A stretch of 64,000 nucleotides of DNA from Chlamydiota bacterium (GCA_016866475.1 VGMF01000001.1:186001-250000), one strand, 5' to 3'. Positions 1 to 9,336 are shown, numbered from the stretch's first letter. The notes: generated from the sequence alone by a model not told the origin. Program-made: numbers and translations.

Positions 1-50
1 TAAATCCGTTTGATCAAACCAAATGAGTCAAAAAAAAACAGAGTTCTAAG

Positions 51-85
51 CCCCTCAAAAATAGCGGTTGGCCTTTTTCAAGGGG
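51..85 (-). terminator. Candidate terminator of the 112-1089 gene
   Basis: An inverted repeat with arms of about 11 bp (CCCCT...AGGGG plus an A-run/T-run) lies just downstream of the stop of the minus-strand gene at 112-1089. Read on the minus strand it is followed by a run of nine T at positions 29-38. The arms contain one bulge and the T-run starts some 13 nt after the stem, so this is a moderate-strength call. Confidence 0.45.
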
Positions 86-111
86 TTCTATACTACAATC
101 GGTCGATGGAT

Positions 112-1089
112 TTATTTTACCGATAAAAAGGGGGTTAAATCTCCTTTATTGATACAGAGATTTATAATCGGGTACCTCTCATCGCCAAATTTCACGATAG
201 GGACTTTTCTCCCTTGACTATCGTTTACCCATCGGCAGTCTAGATACTTAATCTGATGGGTATTGTTGTCCTCTTTACTATCTTTGTCTTCACTGGGATT
301 ATAAGGGATGTTTCTAAAAATATCTCCAAAAAACCCACTATCGGAAAGATATTTTTTGGATCCATTTTTTTGGTTCATAGGTTCCGTGGCATTTACCTTC
401 GAAAGGCCAAGCTTCGCATACATGGAGTTAAATAGGACTTTATTCCATCTAGCCAAATCGTGAATGTTTTTTTGCTCAAGATTACTCAACCTCCCGAGAA
501 GCCCCCCAAAAGACCTATACTCTACTGAAAACATCAGTTTAAAAATCTTCTCTAATGCCTCGATATCCCTGATGTACAACAAATCTAGGGAGATATTTTC
601 CTGATCTACATTAGTAAACCCAAACTCTTTTTCAAAAGAAATACTCTCTAGCAATTCCTCAAAAGAGCAGTACATCAGGTTGCCCGGGGTCATAAAAAAA
701 ACGTTTTTGATAGGGTGCTCTTGAAGAAACGCGGCCAAATAGAAAAATTCTTCGGCTTGCTCGTTCCAAAACCTTTTTTCATTTGGAAAACGGATGCAAT
801 TTAGCGGCATATGGTGACCTTTTCTGAAAATCTTATGCTCCTCCGATATTCTTAAGCTCTCCTGTCCGATGAAAAAAACATCATTTTGAACAAAGAAGTC
901 CCTATACAAAATAAAATTTTTTTTATGTGTCACAAAATAAATCGGTGTGGCGTAACTAAATGTCCTTATCTGCTTGATTGAATCTAAAATCTGCGGCGAG
1001 ACTACCGACCTTGTCTCTACGAAAACCACTGCATGCTCTTTAGCACACAAACCAGATATCACAACAAAACATAAAATAAAAAAACGCAT
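112..1089 (-). CDS. Secreted or anchored protein of unknown function, glycosyltransferase-like in places
   Basis: This 325-residue protein begins with a short hydrophobic segment (MRFFILCFVVISGLCA) that looks like a signal peptide, with possible cleavage near residue 16. The start is preceded by AAAAGG. The mature part is a mixed alpha/beta sequence. Residues around 130-150 (NVFFMTPGNLMYCSFEELL) resemble the strand-plus-acidic/small-residue segment of some putative surface glycosyltransferases, but I see no diagnostic DxD motif, so that reading is weak. A charged low-complexity stretch (SEDKDSKEDNN) precedes a compact C-terminal domain. It lies downstream of the permease gene on the same strand with a 116-bp gap, so it may have its own promoter. 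Family not recognised. Confidence 0.7.
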   Translation of the reverse strand: MRFFILCFVVISGLCAKEHAVVFVETRSVVSPQILDSIKQIRTFSYATPIYFVTHKKNFILYRDFFVQNDVFFIGQESLRISEEHKIFRKGHHMPLNCIRFPNEKRFWNEQAEEFFYLAAFLQEHPIKNVFFMTPGNLMYCSFEELLESISFEKEFGFTNVDQENISLDLLYIRDIEALEKIFKLMFSVEYRSFGGLLGRLSNLEQKNIHDLARWNKVLFNSMYAKLGLSKVNATEPMNQKNGSKKYLSDSGFFGDIFRNIPYNPSEDKDSKEDNNTHQIKYLDCRWVNDSQGRKVPIVKFGDERYPIINLCINKGDLTPFLSVK

Positions 1090-1205
1090 TCCAAAACCTT
1101 TTAAGAGTCTGTAAATAAAAATTAATTTTAAATAAACCCAATTAATTTCTCAAATTGTTCGTAGAATAAATAAATATTTCTAAAAAAGGGAAGGTTTATA
1201 CCGAT

Positions 1206-3101
1206 TTATTTACCACTCTGAGGATCCGGAGTTAAAAGAAACGTTGATTCCGCCTCAATTACCCACACGCGGCAACTGGTTTGTTTCATGACAACGGCGG
1301 GATTTATGACTTTGGCGAGGCTTTCCGAATAATCTAGATTTTTTGGAACAGCCAAGATGAGAAGGTCGTAGCTACCCTCTTCTATTTTGTTGACTATAGC
1401 GTCTTCGTAGACGCGGGAGCGGACTAGGTAAAGATTGGGCTTCAACCCTTTTTCGACAGCGATAGCCTGCGCAAAATCTAGAGATGCGTTAGCCCTAGCC
1501 TCTTTAAAAGCAAGTTTCGACTGTAAGCTGAAGCTAAATGGAACTTCTATCACATATAAAAAATCGATAGAGGCGCCGGTAGCTTTGGCAGCGATCACCC
1601 CTACTTGGGCCGCCTCAGCATTAGGATCAAGTGTGCACAAGACCAAGATTTTTTTTATTTCAAGCTCTTTATAACCATCTAGAGGCACTTTCTCCAGCTT
1701 GACCGTACCGGTTAAATCAAGAGCATATTTGCGCCTTAAAAGGGTGTACATCAAAACTCCTATCGAGATCCAGAGAAGCCCCAAATAACGACCGTAAGGT
1801 TTGGTAATGATGATTCCGATCAACACAGTCACAGTCGTAAGAGCCCCCAAAATTGCTGTGATTGGATATTTTTTCCCTTTTATCGACAAATTGAAAGGGA
1901 TGAAAAACGGTCTCTCAAGGTTAGGTTCTTTAAAACGCATTCTCAAAAGGGACATGTGGGCGGAAAAAAAAGCGATCATGGCTCCAAAGTTGTACAGGTC
2001 CGCCATAAAATCCAGACGCCCATTGCTAATCAAAACGATGGAGGAGGCAAGGGCGGCAAAAAATATTAATGCTATATACGGACTTTTAAACCTTGGGTGT
2101 AACCTATAAAAAAACTTGGGAAGCTGAAAAAATTCCCCTAGATTAAATGCTAGCCTAGATGCACCCAAGAGCCCCGCGTTAGCCGCCACAAAAAGCAAAA
2201 CAGCAGCTAGCAATCCAATCCAGGGGGCAATAATTTCCGATCCAAACGGGAGGTTGATCACTATTCCGGCGATCGGATCCTCCAGATATTTGCCGGCAAG
2301 CTCTTTAGGAGTCATCGCAGAAAGTCCCACAATCGAAAGTCCCAAATACATCACAAGCAAGGTCACCATGGCAAGGATAATAGCTCCTGGGACGGTTCTG
2401 GAAGGATTTTTAGCCTCCGCTCCTAACTGAGCCATCGATTCTATCCCTGTGTAGGCTACCATCGCCATCCCGACACCCTTTCCAAAATCCAACCAACTAG
2501 GGGAATATTCGGTATTTGGCCCGTTGATAGTTAAGCGCCCCCAAAATTCGTTAAAATCCACAATCGTCGATAAACCGATCGCAATAATAACCACTTGAGT
2601 CAAAATAGCCAAAAGGCTCAGTATCAGACTCATTTTTGTAGAGTGTTTTGCACCAAAAAAATTCAATACCATCAGAAAAAAAATAAGAAATACCGTAACC
2701 ACTAATTTGATAGGCAAAATTTTCAAAAGAGGAAAAAAGACTGCCATATAGGGGGATATGGAGTAGGCCGAAATAGAGATCGTTACGATATAATCAAGGA
2801 GAAGTCCCCATCCTGCTATAAAAGAGATCAGATCATTGAAATTTCTTCTGGAAAATGAGGCGGAGCCTCCCGCCTCTGGTAGGACCGAAGACATTTCAGC
2901 ATAGGTCAAAGCGGTGCACATGAAAACGAACCCTGCGATCATAAGGGCGATGGGTGTTGCCCCTAAAGCGTACAGAGCTGTGATCCCGAGGGCGTAGAAA
3001 ATCGAAGATCCGAGATCCCCATACCCTACTGCGAATAGGTCGAACATCCCAAGGACACGACGCATCGATCCCCTATCCAGTTGCGCAATCTTATCAGCCA
3101 T
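1206..3101 (-). CDS. APC-family amino acid permease with C-terminal universal stress (Usp) domain
   Basis: The N-terminal ~450 residues form about 12 hydrophobic segments typical of the amino acid-polyamine-organocation superfamily. The first helix carries the small-residue substrate-binding stretch (GYGDLGSSIFYALG), and a VAYTGIESMAQLGAEAKNPSR segment around helix 6 is characteristic of the family. Residues from about 480 onward (KKILVLCTLDPNAE... to DLLILAVPK) match a Usp/UspA-type nucleotide-binding fold, an architecture known in some APC permeases, where the soluble domain is thought to regulate transport. It is probably an inner-membrane importer of an amino acid or amine; the substrate cannot be told. 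There is a 116-bp gap to ispH upstream and no overlap. Confidence 0.9.
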   Translation of the reverse strand: MADKIAQLDRGSMRRVLGMFDLFAVGYGDLGSSIFYALGITALYALGATPIALMIAGFVFMCTALTYAEMSSVLPEAGGSASFSRRNFNDLISFIAGWGLLLDYIVTISISAYSISPYMAVFFPLLKILPIKLVVTVFLIFFLMVLNFFGAKHSTKMSLILSLLAILTQVVIIAIGLSTIVDFNEFWGRLTINGPNTEYSPSWLDFGKGVGMAMVAYTGIESMAQLGAEAKNPSRTVPGAIILAMVTLLVMYLGLSIVGLSAMTPKELAGKYLEDPIAGIVINLPFGSEIIAPWIGLLAAVLLFVAANAGLLGASRLAFNLGEFFQLPKFFYRLHPRFKSPYIALIFFAALASSIVLISNGRLDFMADLYNFGAMIAFFSAHMSLLRMRFKEPNLERPFFIPFNLSIKGKKYPITAILGALTTVTVLIGIIITKPYGRYLGLLWISIGVLMYTLLRRKYALDLTGTVKLEKVPLDGYKELEIKKILVLCTLDPNAEAAQVGVIAAKATGASIDFLYVIEVPFSFSLQSKLAFKEARANASLDFAQAIAVEKGLKPNLYLVRSRVYEDAIVNKIEEGSYDLLILAVPKNLDYSESLAKVINPAVVMKQTSCRVWVIEAESTFLLTPDPQSGK

Positions 3102-3217
3102 AATCGGTTATGTACAGAAGCTAAAGAAAATACACAAGGAAAAAAAGCGTTAGAAATTCTAACTTTTTCTTATTGTCGGGACCCGATTCGGTACAAGATA
3201 ATTTTGTCAAAAATGAA

Positions 3218-4141
3218 CTACTTTCTTAATTGAGCAGGAACTTCAAAGAAAACTTTTTCCTCTGGTTCCCCATAGATGACTTTCTTTAAATCTTTTAAAG
3301 CCTCTATCGCTTCAACAACCTCAAAAAAAAGTTCCTCGGGGACAGATGCGCCGGAGGTGATCACTACCCTTTTTTTGTGATCAAAGAAATCGGAACGTAA
3401 AGCTTTTGGATTTGAGATGAGATACGTTTGTACCCCCTCATGTCTCGCTATTTCCGTAAGACGGACTGCATTGGAGCTTGAAGGATCCCCGACAACCAGC
3501 ACAAGATCGGCTCCTGAAAGTGCCGATTTAAGGGCTGTTTGACGATTTGTGGTTGCATAGCATATAGAGGAGCTCGGCATCGTTTCTACTTGAGAAAATC
3601 TTGTATGAATTTTTTCCATGATCGGCTCCAGATCAAGGAGGCTTAAGGTAGTCTGGGTGACGACAGATACAGGTTTTTTTGGGTCAAAAGGGATTAAATC
3701 GACCTCGTCCGTATTTTCCACAACAAACGTTGTTTCTAAAGATTCCCCCGTGATACCAATGATTTCCACATGGTCACGGTGTCCAATAACAATCGTGGGA
3801 ATCCCCATTTTCTTGAACCTTAAAACCGCAGAATGAACTTTTGTGACAAGCCCGCAGGTAGCATCAATTATTTTCAAATCCCGCAATTTGGCCTCTTGCC
3901 GTACGGACGGGGGTACCCCATGGGCGGAAAAAATAAGGACGCCCCCTTTTGGAACGTCTTTGAGTTCGTCTACAAAAACAGCCCCCTTCTTTTCAAGCAG
4001 ATCTACCACAAAATGATTGTGAACAATCTTGTGTTTTACATAGACCGGGGCACCAAAAACTTCCAGAGCTCTATGGACTGTATCAACGGCACGCACTACT
4101 CCTGCACAGAAACCGCGCACCGAAACGAGCACCAGCTCCAT
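3218..4141 (-). CDS. ispH: 4-hydroxy-3-methylbut-2-enyl diphosphate reductase
   Basis: IspH (LytB) catalyses the last step of the MEP isoprenoid pathway, reducing HMBPP to IPP and DMAPP with a [4Fe-4S] cluster. The three cluster ligands are visible: Cys12 (RGFCAGV), Cys96 (DATCGLV) and Cys194 (SSICYAT). The catalytic Glu126 (HVEIIG) and the TQTTLS and SSSNA substrate-binding segments are also intact. At 307 residues it has the normal length. It is the last gene of a tight minus-strand run; its ATG is separated from the stop of the kinase-like gene by 2 bp, so translation is probably coupled. Isoprenoids made here would feed the menaquinone side chain assembled by the men operon at 41-49 kb. 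Confidence 0.97.
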   Translation of the reverse strand: MELVLVSVRGFCAGVVRAVDTVHRALEVFGAPVYVKHKIVHNHFVVDLLEKKGAVFVDELKDVPKGGVLIFSAHGVPPSVRQEAKLRDLKIIDATCGLVTKVHSAVLRFKKMGIPTIVIGHRDHVEIIGITGESLETTFVVENTDEVDLIPFDPKKPVSVVTQTTLSLLDLEPIMEKIHTRFSQVETMPSSSICYATTNRQTALKSALSGADLVLVVGDPSSSNAVRLTEIARHEGVQTYLISNPKALRSDFFDHKKRVVITSGASVPEELFFEVVEAIEALKDLKKVIYGEPEEKVFFEVPAQLRK

Positions 4142-4143
4142 AT

Positions 4144-5934
4144 CTAAGCATCCACATCAGCCGCGCAACGGAATCCGTAAGTCCTATTCGAGGCAGAAGG
4201 GCTATTCCTATGGCGGTGAGAGCAACGGAGATCGTCTTTCAAGCTCTTCCAGCATCCGCCTCTTAAAACCCTGTATACCCCCTGCTGTGGACCTTTAGGG
4301 TTGTCCGATTCCTGCATGGAAAGTTCGTAGTAATTGTACTCGTACCAATCGCTGCACCACTCATAAACATTTCCGGCAAGGTCAAAGAGTCCAAAATTAT
4401 TCTCTTTATAACTCATGACGGGCGTTGTGTCTGAACTGAAGAAATTGGCCATTGAACGCTCCACAAACTGTCCGGTAGGATAGATCGCTTCGCTAGAGCC
4501 CCCTCTAGACGCAATTTCCCACTCCGCCTCAGTCAAAAGGCGCTTGCCTACCCACTCGGCATATCTCGTTGCCCCGTACCATGTAACCCCTACAACAGGG
4601 TGCCTTGAATATCCAGGCTCAAATATGAATTTGCCCCCATGCCTCTTCAATCTGGAGTCTTTAAGATGGATGATGTCATTGTTGTTTGCATCTTTTTCTC
4701 CCCCCATAGCCTCCAAAAAGCGGATAAATTGCTCGTTAGTGACAGGGTGGATATCGACGGCAAAACTATTGACATACACCTGATGCTGTGGCCTCTCATC
4801 CCTAGTACCGGTCTGGGATCCCCTTGAGTAAAATCCGTTAGGGACGATACTCATTTGGGTCAAAAGGGGTGTTACCTGGTGATCTGTTTTTGCTTCAGGT
4901 TTGAAGACGGCAACATTTTGGTCGACTTTAAATTTAGCCAGAGGGTCAGGATCATAAGTAGGTCTTGCGATCACACTCTCCTGCAATTTTGGCTGCGGCA
5001 CCTCTAAAGAATGGAATACGAGCTTTTCTTTTTTCTCAAGGGGGGCAACAGCTGCCATCGCGTTTTTTTCTGTTTGCAAAACTCTTGAAATAGCATCTAC
5101 AGGAGTGGCGTAAGTCCCGCTTCTATTTTCAAAGAAACCGGTTAATTTTTCCGGACGATCCTGAGGTTTGTATTGCAAACAGGAGCGAATCATGTCGGTC
5201 CATTTGTCCGGCAAAGTAAAAATCCCTTCAGGAAACTTTTTTTGGAGCAAATAGTAGGCTAACGTGCCAAATGCGAACTGATCTGCCAAATAATTCACAT
5301 GGCTCCCATGTCTCTGCTCAGGGGCGTAAAAATAAAAAGCGCTCAAAAAGGCATCTTTGAATTTGGAGTCATGGTGCGGGATCTCATCAGCGACTGCCTT
5401 ATAAATCTTTGGAAGCATTTTCTCTTCCGACACAAGGCCTGTCAGACCCGCATCCGTCAAAACGATAGTCCCCTCTTTCCCCATCAAAAGGTTGGAGAAC
5501 TTAACGCCTCGATGCGCCATCTGCTGATCTTGGAAACGGTGCTGATGCAAACGATCCAAAGATTTGGCAATTTGGAGCAGTATCTGCTCTACCTGCTCCA
5601 TCTCGAGCTGAAAATTGACCAATTTCAGGTATTCTAACAACGTTTGGGAATTCCCTTGATCGTTCAAAACCAGGTCACTCACCACGTAGTAGCTCCCCTC
5701 ATGGCAACCAACATAACGATACGTTGTAAAGCCCTCTCCCTCGATTTTGGAAAGTTGCTCTACCCCTTTTTCAAACCGATCGATAAAAAATCGGTCTTGG
5801 ACAAAAGAATCATCCAATAGTTTGAGCGCAAAAGATTTTTTTAAGAAACGATGTTCCGCAAGATAGGTTTGACCCAAAGGGCCACACCCAAGCCATCTTT
5901 TAAGTTGATAATCTCCTACAAAACGTGGTTCCAT
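4144..5934 (-). CDS. pkn1: Pkn1-like protein: kinase-fold domain fused to FGE-sulfatase domain
   Basis: The protein has 596 residues. Residues 8-265 are a Hanks-type Ser/Thr kinase fold: glycine loop LGCGPLG (15-21), the ATP-binding Lys in FALKLL (K38), the metal Asp in DAG (161-163) and APEQR (204-208). The catalytic loop reads HRGVKFSN (141-148), so the HRD aspartate is Gly while the downstream Asn is kept. Residues 361-596 are a formylglycine-generating-enzyme/sulfatase-modifying-factor domain (RPQHQVYV, PVTNEQF, LLTEAEWE, GNVYEWCSDW, RVLRGGCW). This kinase-FGE fusion matches chlamydial Pkn1. The N-terminus overlaps the end of the DUF255 gene by 19 bp, and ispH follows after 2 bp. With HRG it may be a pseudokinase or use an altered mechanism; activity cannot be judged from sequence. 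Confidence 0.9.
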   Translation of the reverse strand: MEPRFVGDYQLKRWLGCGPLGQTYLAEHRFLKKSFALKLLDDSFVQDRFFIDRFEKGVEQLSKIEGEGFTTYRYVGCHEGSYYVVSDLVLNDQGNSQTLLEYLKLVNFQLEMEQVEQILLQIAKSLDRLHQHRFQDQQMAHRGVKFSNLLMGKEGTIVLTDAGLTGLVSEEKMLPKIYKAVADEIPHHDSKFKDAFLSAFYFYAPEQRHGSHVNYLADQFAFGTLAYYLLQKKFPEGIFTLPDKWTDMIRSCLQYKPQDRPEKLTGFFENRSGTYATPVDAISRVLQTEKNAMAAVAPLEKKEKLVFHSLEVPQPKLQESVIARPTYDPDPLAKFKVDQNVAVFKPEAKTDHQVTPLLTQMSIVPNGFYSRGSQTGTRDERPQHQVYVNSFAVDIHPVTNEQFIRFLEAMGGEKDANNNDIIHLKDSRLKRHGGKFIFEPGYSRHPVVGVTWYGATRYAEWVGKRLLTEAEWEIASRGGSSEAIYPTGQFVERSMANFFSSDTTPVMSYKENNFGLFDLAGNVYEWCSDWYEYNYYELSMQESDNPKGPQQGVYRVLRGGCWKSLKDDLRCSHRHRNSPSASNRTYGFRCAADVDA

Positions 5935-7922
5935 GGAACTCCTAGCTTTTCAAAATCGTCTATTGGTTCACTACAGCTCGAGGGGGTGCACACGTAAACG
6001 GTAGTTTTATTGTTGATGCACGATTTCCCCTCAATCGCCGGGATCAACTTTGTCAGTAAAGGGTGACAGACCACTACCGAAGTAAAGGGATGGCAGAAGC
6101 AATAATTTGTATTATCTTCAAGTTCCTTTTTTAGAAAAATAGTTTTTTTATCTTTTGATCCAAAATACAGAACATTCAGAAAAAGGCTCAAAGCCGATGC
6201 GGGGTGGTGCGTCAATTTTTCTACCCCGAGTTTAAGGATCGATTCCGACCGCCTTAGGTATTCATACTTATGACTCATATTATAAAGTCTTAAAAAATTT
6301 TCTGCCATGAGAGCATTAGCAGAGGGCTCGACACCATCTAGAAACGGCTTGATCCTTACGAGGTACGTATCGTCAATAGCGGTACTGAAATATCCACCCT
6401 GGTCGCACTTGAAAATTTGATCCACAGCATCAATAAGGGAATGAATCAAAGGATAGCTCTCCGGGAGCTCCCCCGTTTCAAAGGCTGTCAATAACGCCCT
6501 CATCAAACAGGCATAGTCCTCTAAAAGAGGTTTGCCAACAAATGCATGATCGACAAGTGCATGCTCTAATTTGTGGTTCAGATAAAAATGTCTAAGTAGA
6601 TCTTTTACCAACCTAACGCCAGATCGGATCAGGGATCGATCCTTGAGATAGCTACCGGCTTTTATTCTGGCATGGGCTAAATTTGCATTTGCCCCCAAAA
6701 GGATTTTTCGATCGACATCAAGTACACCCCGCTCCTCAATTATCGAAAGGGCTTTTTTCTTTACCTCAAGAAAAACCCCTTTTTTATCCTCAGGGACCTC
6801 TTCAGTCAGATAAAGAATGGTATCGCCATCGAAAAACCCCTCCTGGGCCAATCCCAAATATCGTATCGCGAACGCAAGCTCCTCTTGAGTCAACACATCC
6901 TGGAGCTCCTCGTAGGTAAAGAGGGCGTGCCCCCCCTCCTCATTCTCATGATCGGCGCTGACTGACGACGCATATCCCCAATCCATTTTGAGGGCAGTAT
7001 CAAAAAACGTATTAAGGTCCAATACAACCTGTTTGTATAAAACCTTTCCGGTTTCATAGTACATGTGAGCGTATGCCTCCATAAGAAAGGCATTGTCAGA
7101 CAACATCTTCTCAAAATGGGGCTCTAACCTCTCTGCGTCCGATGTGTAACGCCTAAAACCGCCTAAAATAGGGTCGTAAAGGGGGCTGAACAGCTGTTTT
7201 TCAAGTGTAGTTTCCGCAAAAAACTGGGGGCGCTGGTCCTCAAAAATCTCAGAAATATGCAGCAAACAGGTAGTTTGAAACGAGAGGGGAAATTTCACTT
7301 CCGTCTTGAACCCGCCGTGAGTCCGGTCAAAACTTTCATAAAGATGATTTAGTATCTGCAACTGGATTTCCTTAGACGGCATAGGACATACAACATCCTG
7401 AGTCGCATCTTTGTAAATCTGGACCAGATGGTTGGTTTGCTCGAGGAGCGTCTCTTTGTCTTCAGATTTCCATAGGTGGGCAAGCTCTATCAAAATGTCG
7501 TTGAGGCCGATGTATCCATCAACCGACATCGGAGGAAGGTAAGTGAATACGTAAAAAGGGGCTTTGTCTGGGGTAAGAATCATGTTGAGTGGCCAACCTG
7601 CGGGATGCTGGGTGAGAAGCTGCGCAAAATCCATATATAGTCGATCGATATGGGGCATCTCCTCCCTGTCGACTAAAATGGGTATGAAAGAGGAGTTTAT
7701 GATCGATGCGATCATTTCATCTTTAAACGACTCCTCCTGCAAAACCTTGCACCAATGGCAGCTCTTATACCCTATCGATAGAAAAACAGGACGGTCGAGA
7801 GTTTTAGCTTTCTCGAAGGCCTCAATGCACCAGGGTTGCCAATGAACTAAATCTTCAGAGTGCTCCTTGAGATACGGAGAGCCCTGATTTTGTAACGCAT
7901 TTTTCCCAAAATCCATGTCCAC
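5916..7922 (-). CDS. DUF255 / YyaL-type protein: thioredoxin fold plus (alpha/alpha)6 barrel
   Basis: This 668-residue protein starts with a thioredoxin-like domain (SPYLKEHSEDLVHWQPW, then GYKSCHWCKV with CHWC at 55-58, and VDREEMPHIDRLYMDF). A long helical region follows that corresponds to the six-hairpin glycosidase/N-acylglucosamine-2-epimerase fold of the YyaL/spermatogenesis-associated protein 20 family. Its biochemical role is not established. The start is ambiguous: a GTG at 7922 abuts the upstream stop codon, and an ATG at 7916 (residue 3) follows an AGGTGG sequence. It overlaps the kinase-like gene by 19 bp and sits immediately after the RodZ-like gene, so the four genes 8330 to 3218 look like one operon. 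Confidence 0.9.
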   Translation of the reverse strand: MDMDFGKNALQNQGSPYLKEHSEDLVHWQPWCIEAFEKAKTLDRPVFLSIGYKSCHWCKVLQEESFKDEMIASIINSSFIPILVDREEMPHIDRLYMDFAQLLTQHPAGWPLNMILTPDKAPFYVFTYLPPMSVDGYIGLNDILIELAHLWKSEDKETLLEQTNHLVQIYKDATQDVVCPMPSKEIQLQILNHLYESFDRTHGGFKTEVKFPLSFQTTCLLHISEIFEDQRPQFFAETTLEKQLFSPLYDPILGGFRRYTSDAERLEPHFEKMLSDNAFLMEAYAHMYYETGKVLYKQVVLDLNTFFDTALKMDWGYASSVSADHENEEGGHALFTYEELQDVLTQEELAFAIRYLGLAQEGFFDGDTILYLTEEVPEDKKGVFLEVKKKALSIIEERGVLDVDRKILLGANANLAHARIKAGSYLKDRSLIRSGVRLVKDLLRHFYLNHKLEHALVDHAFVGKPLLEDYACLMRALLTAFETGELPESYPLIHSLIDAVDQIFKCDQGGYFSTAIDDTYLVRIKPFLDGVEPSANALMAENFLRLYNMSHKYEYLRRSESILKLGVEKLTHHPASALSLFLNVLYFGSKDKKTIFLKKELEDNTNYCFCHPFTSVVVCHPLLTKLIPAIEGKSCINNKTTVYVCTPSSCSEPIDDFEKLGVPWNHVL

Positions 7923-8330
7923 CTAGACCACTTGCAAATATTTCGCTAATTGCCAGGCTGCTATAAGCATGAGACAAAATGCGCCTACCATAACGTACCC
8001 CGGAATAGGGCGTCCCGATTGACCTGCATTATTGCGCATCTCCAAAGTCCCGATTCCATAGGCAAAATCATGCTTTTGCGGTGTGTTCTGAAACAGATGA
8101 GGATATTTTTTTTCCAGATCCACCATATCCATTTCAAGATAGCTTGCATATTGCCTCAAAAAGCCGAATCGATAAATATCGCTTAGCCCGGATGCCTCCT
8201 TTCCCTCTTCAAGAGCAATTAGATAGCTCTCGCGGATCGATGTAGAGCTTTCTACCTCCTTCAATGAGATCCGTTTATCCTCCCGCATAGCCTTTAGAAG
8301 GCGACCGAGTTTAACCATTTCCTCTTGCAT
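7923..8330 (-). CDS. rodZ: Short RodZ-like protein: HTH domain plus one transmembrane helix
   Basis: The 135-residue protein has an N-terminal helix-turn-helix of the HTH_25/RodZ type (LGRLLKAMREDKRISLKEVESST, IRESYLIALEEG, FLRQYASYLEMD). A linker and one hydrophobic segment near the C-terminus (about 106-131) follow. RodZ links the MreB cytoskeleton to the membrane. This version lacks the large periplasmic domain of proteobacterial RodZ, ending about four residues after the helix, as in the short RodZ described in chlamydiae. It is the first gene of the run leading to ispH and its stop codon directly abuts the GTG of the next gene. The start ATG is preceded by an AGCG sequence with no strong Shine-Dalgarno. 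Confidence 0.82.
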   Translation of the reverse strand: MQEEMVKLGRLLKAMREDKRISLKEVESSTSIRESYLIALEEGKEASGLSDIYRFGFLRQYASYLEMDMVDLEKKYPHLFQNTPQKHDFAYGIGTLEMRNNAGQSGRPIPGYVMVGAFCLMLIAAWQLAKYLQVV

Positions 8331-8491
8331 CGCTAAAGCACCCTGTATAACCTGTAAAGACTTTTAACTTAACAAACTTGAGATTATTTGTGAAAATGAA
8401 CCGTATTTCCCCGGGGGGCGGCTCCCCTCTTTTCATTCACGAAAACCAAAACGTTCTGTTAATTCTACCTTTGATTTGGTAAGATAGAAGA

Positions 8492-9133
8492 ATGGAATTT
8501 AAAGGGTTGTACATAGGATCCGACGAGTCAGGGAAAGGGGATTTTTTCGGCCCTTTGGTCGTCGCCGGTATTGTGGTGAATGAAGAGACGATCGAAATAT
8601 TAAAAACGATCGGTGTGAAGGACTCAAAAAAACTCAGCGACGCCACTATTGACCTCCTAGCCTCTGTCATCCGCCAAAAAATTCCCTACGACCAGATTGT
8701 GTTATTTCCTAAGACATATAATGAGATTTACTCCCGATTTAAAAATCTCAATCATCTTCTTGCATGGGCTCATGCAGCCGTGATCAAAACTTTAACGGAC
8801 AAAACAGGCGCTTTACAGGCGCTTGTGGATCAATTCACAGTGGAACCACTTGTGGAATACTACCTCAGAAAAAAAGGGGTCAATCTGCACCTGAAGATGT
8901 TCCCGAAAGCGGAAAACGATCTAGCTGTCGCAGGAGCTTCGATCCTGGCCCGAAGCGCTTTTCTAGAGGGTCTTAAAGCTTTAGGGGATTCTATTGGAAC
9001 GCCTTTGAAGAAGGGGGCATCCACGTTGGTTCAAGCGCAAGCCCAAGAGATTTACACAACTCACGGAAAAGAGCTCTTTCCGTCGATAGCAAAATTGCAT
9101 TTTAAGACTTACAAAGACCTATTTTTGGCGTAA
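8492..9133 (+). CDS. rnhC: Ribonuclease HIII, catalytic domain only
   Basis: RNase HIII cleaves RNA in RNA/DNA hybrids. The catalytic signature GSDESGKGDFFGP (residues 9-21) is of the HIII type, followed by VKDSKKLSD and the KAENDLAVAGASILAR segment. At 213 residues it is about 80-100 residues shorter than usual because the N-terminal TBP-like substrate-binding domain is missing. This is not a mis-called start: an in-frame TAA lies at 8480-8482, twelve bases before the ATG, and an AGATAGAAGA purine stretch precedes the start. It is transcribed alone, divergent from the rodZ-like gene. Confidence 0.92.
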   Translation: MEFKGLYIGSDESGKGDFFGPLVVAGIVVNEETIEILKTIGVKDSKKLSDATIDLLASVIRQKIPYDQIVLFPKTYNEIYSRFKNLNHLLAWAHAAVIKTLTDKTGALQALVDQFTVEPLVEYYLRKKGVNLHLKMFPKAENDLAVAGASILARSAFLEGLKALGDSIGTPLKKGASTLVQAQAQEIYTTHGKELFPSIAKLHFKTYKDLFLA

Positions 9134-9336
9134 AACCCTCTGTAACATGAAAATACATCCAATTGCCATGGCAGCATAAAAAAACATATCGACCTCCTTA
9201 GTAAATAATTTTAACATATCCAAATTATCCTTTAAATATTTAAACTTTTTTGCTAATTATCAAAGTATGGATCTTTTTAAATTTGGTCAGGTTCTGATCA
9301 AAAAAAAGGGCCTTTCAAATTAAATACCAGCAGGTT

